This document shows, piece by piece, positions 4,993-9,080 of a stretch of DNA of 9,080 nucleotides. Each line of letters opens with the position of its first letter. Within the stretch, counting starts at the first letter, position 1. Origin of the DNA: an uncultured Prevotellaceae bacterium (GTDB lineage Bacteria; Bacteroidota; Bacteroidia; Bacteroidales; Muribaculaceae). The stretch covers positions 1 to 9,080 of the forward strand of contig CALBLR010000467.1 of NCBI GenBank assembly GCA_937896015.1. The letters run 5' to 3'. Below the pieces are notes generated by a model. It did not search any database, was not told where the DNA came from, and saw nothing but the letters and a program-made list of their open reading frames with translations. The position numbers were made by a program, and so were the translations under genes.

Positions 4993-7989
4993 TTATTTCT
5001 TTTTGCCGGCAGCCACAGCCTTGGCCTCAGCCTTGCCGGCGTTACGCTTCGAGATAGCGTAGGCCACAGGCGATGCCACGAAGAGCGATGCAAGAGTACC
5101 AAACACCACACCAAGCATCATTGCGAAGATGAAGCTGCGGATGCTTTCGCCACCAAGAATGAAGATGACAAGCAGCACCAAGAATGTGGTGAACGATGTG
5201 ATTGTGGTACGCGACAGCGTGCTGCACAGGGCAGTGTTGAATGTCTCGTACTCGTCTTTGCGCTTGTTGTAGAGGTGGCGGTATTCACGCACACGGTCGA
5301 ACACCACCACGGTGTCGTTCACCTGATAACCAATCACGGTGAGGATGGCGGCGATAAACGTCTGGTCAATCTCCATCGAGAAGGGGAACAGGCCGTGCAG
5401 TGTGTAGCACCCGATCACCAGGAACGAGGTGAATGCCACGGCGGCAAGAGCGCCCACAGAGAATGCGATGTCGCGGAAGCGCAGCAGTATGTAGAGTGCC
5501 ATTGCGATGAGCGAGAAGAGCACGGCCAGAATTGCGCCGCGGGTCATGTCGCTTGCAATGCTCGGGCCCACCTGGTCGGACGAAACCACACCGATTGTCT
5601 CGTTAGACACGCTGAAGTCGTTGTAGCTCATGTTGCCGATTTCGCTCTTGAGTCCGTCATACAGCTTGTGCATGATGATGTCGTCGACGTCAATCTTAGT
5701 GTCAACGTTGTCGATCATATAGTTGGTGGACACGCGCACCTTAGTGTCGTTGTCGATGGTGATAACCGACACGTTGGCGCCCTCAAACTGCTTTTGCAGT
5801 TCGCTCTGCAGCTGCTCGGTGGAAACAGAGTGGGTGAACTGGATCACATAGTTGCGGCCGCCCGAGAAGTCGATGCCACGGCTGAGGCCACGACCAGGAA
5901 TCACAAACATTGCCGCAATCACCACGATGAGCGCAACCACCACATAGCGGATGGTCTTGGCCTTGCCCATGAAGTCGAACTTCACATTGGTCATGAGGTT
6001 TTTGCTCATTGAAGTGGTGAAGGTGACGTTGGCAAACGAGCCTTTGTTCACGAAGTGCTCAAGCACAAGGCGTGTGGCAAACACTGCTGTGAAGAACGAG
6101 CAGCAGATGCCGATGAGGGTGGTGATGGCGAAGCCGCGGATCGGGCCTGTGCCAAGGTATGCCAGAATTATTGCGGTGAGCACCGAAGTGAGGTTGGAGT
6201 CGAAGATTGCCGAGAAGGCGTTGCTGTAGCCGTCGGCCACAGCCTGCTTCATGCCCTTGCCCTGGCGCAGCTCCTCCTTGCAGCGCTCGAAGATGAGCAC
6301 GTTGGCATCAACGGCCATACCCAGCGCAAGCACGATACCTGCAATACCAGGCAGTGTGAGCACCGACTGGAACGAAGCCAGAATACCGAATGTGAAGAAG
6401 AGGTTGAGAAGCAAGCCAAGCACTGCTATGCTACCGGCCTTGACGCCATACACGCCGAGGATGAAGAGCACCAGCAGCACCAGTGCCACTGCAAACGACA
6501 CAAGACCCTTGTTGATGGCCTCCTGGCCCAGCGACGGGCCAATCACGCTCTCGCTGGCGATGTTGACGCGAGCCACCATCTTACCCGACTCAAGCACGTT
6601 GGCAAGGTCGTTGGCCTCTTCGGGAGTGAAGTTGCCGGTAATCTGCGAGCGGCCGCCGTCGATTTGGGCGTTCACATTGGGGAACGAATATACTTGATCG
6701 TCGAGCACGATGGCGATTGCGCGGCCAATGTTCTGGCCTGTGATGCGCGACCACTGGCGTGCGCCTTCCTCATTCATTGTCATCGACACCACCTGACCCT
6801 GCAGGTTGTCGAACTCGCTGGTGGCGTCGGTCACCACATCGCCGGTGAGCACCGGCTTGCCCTGCACCGTGCGCAGTGCCACGAGCTGGAACATGCGTCC
6901 GCCCTCGTCAAACGCCTTCACGGTCCAGCACAGCTTCAGGTCGGTGGGCAGATACTGCTGGGCCACGGCCGAATGGATAATGGTGTTGACGGCTGCGGTG
7001 TCTTTCACGTCGACGATGCCCACAACGGGCGACGAAGGATTGAGCTGACCGCTGGCCACGTTCAGCAGGTCGGCCAGAGTGCGCTGGCCCTTCTTGGCAG
7101 CCTTGGCAGGCTGTGCGGCGGCCTTCTTGGCGCTGTCGGGCTTAGCCTCGGCGGTGGCCTTGGCGCTGTCGGCCTCGGCAGCCGGAGCTGCGTTCACGCC
7201 GTTGGCGGTGGCCACACTCAGGTTGTTGATGTCGGCGGTGATGTCGCTCAGCTTATAGGTCTGGTAGAATTCCAGATTGGCGGTACCCTGGAGGAGCTTG
7301 CGCACACGCTGCGGCTCCTTGATGCCCGGGAGTTCAAGCAGAATGCGGCCTGTGCTTTGCAGCTTCTGAATGTTGGGGGCCACCACGCCAAAGCGGTCGA
7401 TACGGGTGCGGAGCACCTTGTAGGAGTTCTCCACCATGTCGTCGACCTCTTTAGACAGTATCTTTTCAACCTCGGCATCGCTTGCGCCCGGCTTGGCCTT
7501 CACTTGCTCCACGTTGCGGAATATCTGGGCGAGGCTGCCTTCGGGAGCCAGCTTCTTATACTCGGCGCAGAACGAAGCCACAAAGTCGTCTTGGGCACTG
7601 CGGTTGTGCTCAACGTTGGCAATTGCCTGGTTAAACTTCTTGTCGGGGTTCTCGTTGGAGAGAGCGCGCAAGATGTCGGGGACCGAAATCTGAAGAGTTA
7701 CGTTCATACCGCCCTTCAGGTCAAGGCCGAGGCCGAGTTCCTTTTCGCGGACTTCCTGGAAGGTGTATCCAAGGTACACCTTTTGCTTAGCGATGGAGTC
7801 AATGTACTCGTTGTAAGCGGTTCTGTACTTGTCGTTAGATGTGTCGGCACTCTTGATGCCGGCTGCGGCAAGGGCCTTCTGCTCTGCGATGCTGTCGTAG
7901 TGATAGGTCACAAACGAGAACGAGAGGTAGAATGCACATATTAGAATCAGCAGAACGGTGATGACTCTGATAAAACCTTTGGTTTGCAT
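4993..7989 (-). CDS. secDF: Fused protein translocase subunit SecDF
   Basis: This 998-residue fusion of SecD and SecF uses the proton motive force to help the SecYEG channel pull proteins across the inner membrane. The SecD half has TM1 (about 7-28), LGLDLKGG (87-94), the P1-domain motif TRIDRFGVVAPNIQ (195-208) with LLELPGI (218-223), and AIVLDDQVYSFPNV (426-439). ESVIGPSLG (480-488) precedes a five-helix block with GMAVDANVLIFER (557-569; D561 matches the proton-path Asp). The SecF half starts with a TM at about 681-697, IDFSGG (706-711) and VGPSIASDM (807-815), then TMs with VIGYQVNDTVVVFDRVRE (885-902) and SRTTITS (926-932). D892 and R927 fit the SecF functional residues. An Ala/Lys/Asp-rich low-complexity linker (about 265-301) is inserted in the periplasmic P1 region. 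Length and fusion are normal for Bacteroidetes. The ATG at 7989 follows an AT-rich leader, and the gene is transcribed alone. Confidence 0.97.
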   Translation of the reverse strand: MQTKGFIRVITVLLILICAFYLSFSFVTYHYDSIAEQKALAAAGIKSADTSNDKYRTAYNEYIDSIAKQKVYLGYTFQEVREKELGLGLDLKGGMNVTLQISVPDILRALSNENPDKKFNQAIANVEHNRSAQDDFVASFCAEYKKLAPEGSLAQIFRNVEQVKAKPGASDAEVEKILSKEVDDMVENSYKVLRTRIDRFGVVAPNIQKLQSTGRILLELPGIKEPQRVRKLLQGTANLEFYQTYKLSDITADINNLSVATANGVNAAPAAEADSAKATAEAKPDSAKKAAAQPAKAAKKGQRTLADLLNVASGQLNPSSPVVGIVDVKDTAAVNTIIHSAVAQQYLPTDLKLCWTVKAFDEGGRMFQLVALRTVQGKPVLTGDVVTDATSEFDNLQGQVVSMTMNEEGARQWSRITGQNIGRAIAIVLDDQVYSFPNVNAQIDGGRSQITGNFTPEEANDLANVLESGKMVARVNIASESVIGPSLGQEAINKGLVSFAVALVLLVLFILGVYGVKAGSIAVLGLLLNLFFTFGILASFQSVLTLPGIAGIVLALGMAVDANVLIFERCKEELRQGKGMKQAVADGYSNAFSAIFDSNLTSVLTAIILAYLGTGPIRGFAITTLIGICCSFFTAVFATRLVLEHFVNKGSFANVTFTTSMSKNLMTNVKFDFMGKAKTIRYVVVALIVVIAAMFVIPGRGLSRGIDFSGGRNYVIQFTHSVSTEQLQSELQKQFEGANVSVITIDNDTKVRVSTNYMIDNVDTKIDVDDIIMHKLYDGLKSEIGNMSYNDFSVSNETIGVVSSDQVGPSIASDMTRGAILAVLFSLIAMALYILLRFRDIAFSVGALAAVAFTSFLVIGCYTLHGLFPFSMEIDQTFIAAILTVIGYQVNDTVVVFDRVREYRHLYNKRKDEYETFNTALCSTLSRTTITSFTTFLVLLVIFILGGESIRSFIFAMMLGVVFGTLASLFVASPVAYAISKRNAGKAEAKAVAAGKKK

Positions 7990-8027
7990 TTGTTAGAGTT
8001 TATTAATTATTTTTATTTGTTTTCGCT

Positions 8028-8055
8028 CAAATATAATTTACAGTTTGCAAATATA
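8028..8055 (-). promoter_or_regulatory. Candidate promoter region of secDF with tandem -7 boxes
   Basis: Two perfect TAnnTTTG boxes (TATATTTG) occur on the minus strand at 8055-8048 and 8035-8028, 20 nt apart, about 40-60 nt upstream of the secDF ATG. Neither has a clean TTTG at the usual spacing upstream, so which one is used, or whether both are, cannot be told. The surrounding 8000-8090 is strongly AT-rich. Confidence 0.45.
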
Positions 8056-8140
8056 CTACAATTTCTTTAAGGTGAAAAATATTTGCAATGCGTTTTTGCG
8101 CTTAAAGCCAACTGAATGTGATTGGCGGCGGCCACATGCG

Positions 8141-8170
8141 AAAAGGACCGTTGTCTCACGACAACAGTCC
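8141..8170 (-). terminator. CTCACG-loop hairpin, possible glgB terminator
   Basis: GGACCGTTGT (8145-8154) and ACAACAGTCC (8161-8170) form a 10-bp stem with one C-A mismatch and a 6-nt loop, CTCACG. On the minus strand it is followed by TTTT (8144-8141) and preceded by TTTTTT, so it can end transcripts of the branching enzyme gene, whose stop is 158 nt away. On the plus strand the same hairpin sits just before a possible mini-ORF, so it may belong to a plus-strand leader instead. Confidence 0.5.
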
Positions 8171-8192
8171 AAAAAACTTAAAATCTAATACC

Positions 8193-8276
8193 ATGAAAAA
8201 CCGTTGCAAATATATGCCTTGTTGCGGCCACAGCCAAAACAAAAGCACAAATTATGCGCGGGTTAATGTTTTTTAA
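8193..8276 (+). CDS. Possible 27-residue mini-ORF behind the CTCACG hairpin
   Basis: An ATG with typical Bacteroidetes context (AATCTAATACC before ATGAAAAAC) opens 27 codons: MKNRCKYMPCCGHSQNKSTN followed by YARVNVF. The stop TAA lies in the 3' arm of a GGTTAA/TTAACC hairpin (8261-8278). There is no Shine-Dalgarno and no clear plus-strand promoter, and the ORF is short enough to be chance. The cysteine cluster (Cys5, 10, 11, His13) is the only feature in the peptide. Apart from this and the hairpins, 8171-8327 holds only a 10-nt direct repeat, TTATGCGCGG (8252-8261 and 8312-8321). Confidence 0.25.
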   Translation: MKNRCKYMPCCGHSQNKSTNYARVNVF

Positions 8277-8327
8277 CCAAAATCGAACATAAAAGCCCTC
8301 ATTGCAAGCAGTTATGCGCGGTGCACA

Positions 8328-9080
8328 CTACTTGCGGCGCTTGCGCGGCGACTGGCGGTGCTTGGGCGATGCCATGCGCAGCACCTGGGCCGAGCGGGCT
8401 GGCAGGTAGAGTTTGAGCCAGCCGAGACCGGCGCTGTCGTAGAGCGGATCGGGCTGCGTGAAGTGCTTCACGGCCTCGTCGATGTTGCCATAGCCGCCAT
8501 AGCGGCTGTTGTCGGTGTCGACCACGCCATCGTATTCGCCGGCAGGAGCCAGCAGGCCGTAGTCATCGAACGACTTCACGGGGTTGAAGTTGAACACAAA
8601 CACCAGACGCCCGCGCTTGAATGCCAGCACCTGGTCGTCGTCCTTGTCCCACAGCTTTTGCACCGGCAGTTTCTGGAAGTTATGCACCGAGCCGATGAGG
8701 TGAATCATGTCGTTGTCCCAGTTGTTGAGGAACTGATACTTCAGGTCGGGGCGGTCGACCAGGCTCCACTGCCTGCGGGCATACTTGTAGCTCCAGCCGT
8801 TGCCCTCGCGCGGGAAGTCGATCCACTCGGGGTGTCCCCACTCGTTGCCCATGAAGTTGAGATAGCCTCCATTGATGGTGGAGGCCGTCACCAGCCTTAT
8901 CATTTTGTGCAGAGCCATGCCGCGGTCCACAGCGCCGTTGTTGTCGCCCACCATCATGTGCCAGTACATGTCCTTGTCGATGAGGCGGAAAATTATGGTC
9001 TTGTCGCCCACCAGAGCCTGGTCGTGGCTCTCGGCATAGCTTATTGTCTTCTCGTCGGCGCGGCGGTTGGTGAGCTCCCA
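8328..9080 (-). CDS. glgB: 1,4-alpha-glucan (glycogen) branching enzyme, C-terminal part, GH13_8 type
   Basis: The reading frame enters from the right edge and gives 250 residues, about the last third of a protein normally near 670-690. The fragment opens with GH13 conserved region IV, AESHDQALVGDKT (16-28 of the fragment, catalytic-site Asp20). GGYLNFMGNEWGHPEWIDFP (71-90) and YARRQW (100-105) follow; these are hallmarks of the eukaryote-like branching enzymes (GBE1 type, GH13_8) rather than the E. coli GlgB type. The C-terminal beta domain is present (LVFVFNFNPVKSFDDY, about 159-174, to YLPARSAQVL, 225-234). A short very basic tail (SPKHRQSPRKRRK) ends the protein. The enzyme cuts alpha-1,4 glucan chains and re-attaches them as alpha-1,6 branches in the cytoplasm. 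The nucleophile and acid/base residues lie outside the window. GTG at 9011 is an internal Val codon, not a start. Confidence 0.95.
   Translation of the reverse strand, partial: WELTNRRADEKTISYAESHDQALVGDKTIIFRLIDKDMYWHMMVGDNNGAVDRGMALHKMIRLVTASTINGGYLNFMGNEWGHPEWIDFPREGNGWSYKYARRQWSLVDRPDLKYQFLNNWDNDMIHLIGSVHNFQKLPVQKLWDKDDDQVLAFKRGRLVFVFNFNPVKSFDDYGLLAPAGEYDGVVDTDNSRYGGYGNIDEAVKHFTQPDPLYDSAGLGWLKLYLPARSAQVLRMASPKHRQSPRKRRK

Noticed and set aside
4948..7944. Long plus-strand frames opposite secDF (354 and 629 codons)
   Set aside because: Their products are His/Val/Ala/Glu-rich antisense translations without domains, while secDF on the other strand has all its motifs.

Overview
The window most likely comes from a Bacteroidales chromosome, and the gut family Muribaculaceae is my best guess. 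Four things point there. SecD and SecF are fused into one ~1000-residue protein. The branching enzyme is of the eukaryote-like GH13_8 type. Three intergenic regions carry Bacteroidetes-type promoters (TTTG or GTTG, 20 nt, TAnnTTTG). A secreted protein ends in a C-terminal module common in this order. Leaders are mostly AT-rich without a Shine-Dalgarno sequence, while coding DNA is GC-rich. The family-level placement is inference.

Layout. Positions 20-1595 hold two minus-strand genes: an exported S66 LD-carboxypeptidase-like protein, and upstream of it a small secreted His/Pro-rich protein with a winged-helix-like C-terminus. A terminator and a promoter overlap each other between the two. Positions 1596-2131 are a long divergent intergenic region with a bulged stem-loop, a plus-strand promoter and a likely ~255-nt leader. 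Positions 2132-3718 encode an unrecognised 528-residue secreted protein on the plus strand. Positions 3719-4292 are noncoding: terminator-like hairpins, then a ~357-bp element made of two inverted copies of a multi-hairpin repeat inside 12-bp inverted ends, then a 16-bp perfect stem-loop. Positions 4293-4814 encode a nitroreductase-family flavoprotein (minus), with its own promoter directly after the secDF terminator. Positions 4993-7989 encode SecDF (minus). Positions 7990-8327 hold the secDF promoter region, a CTCACG-loop hairpin and a possible 27-codon mini-ORF. Positions 8328-9080 are the C-terminal third of a glycogen branching enzyme that runs off the right edge (minus).

The genes look like independent transcription units rather than an operon: most gaps hold a terminator and often a promoter. 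They share no single pathway. SecDF would assist export of the three signal-peptide proteins seen here, but that is general housekeeping and not evidence of a linked system. The best candidate for something undescribed is the inverted multi-hairpin element at 3852-4208. Next are the secreted winged-helix-like protein at 1152-1595 and the hairpin/mini-ORF unit at 8145-8278.
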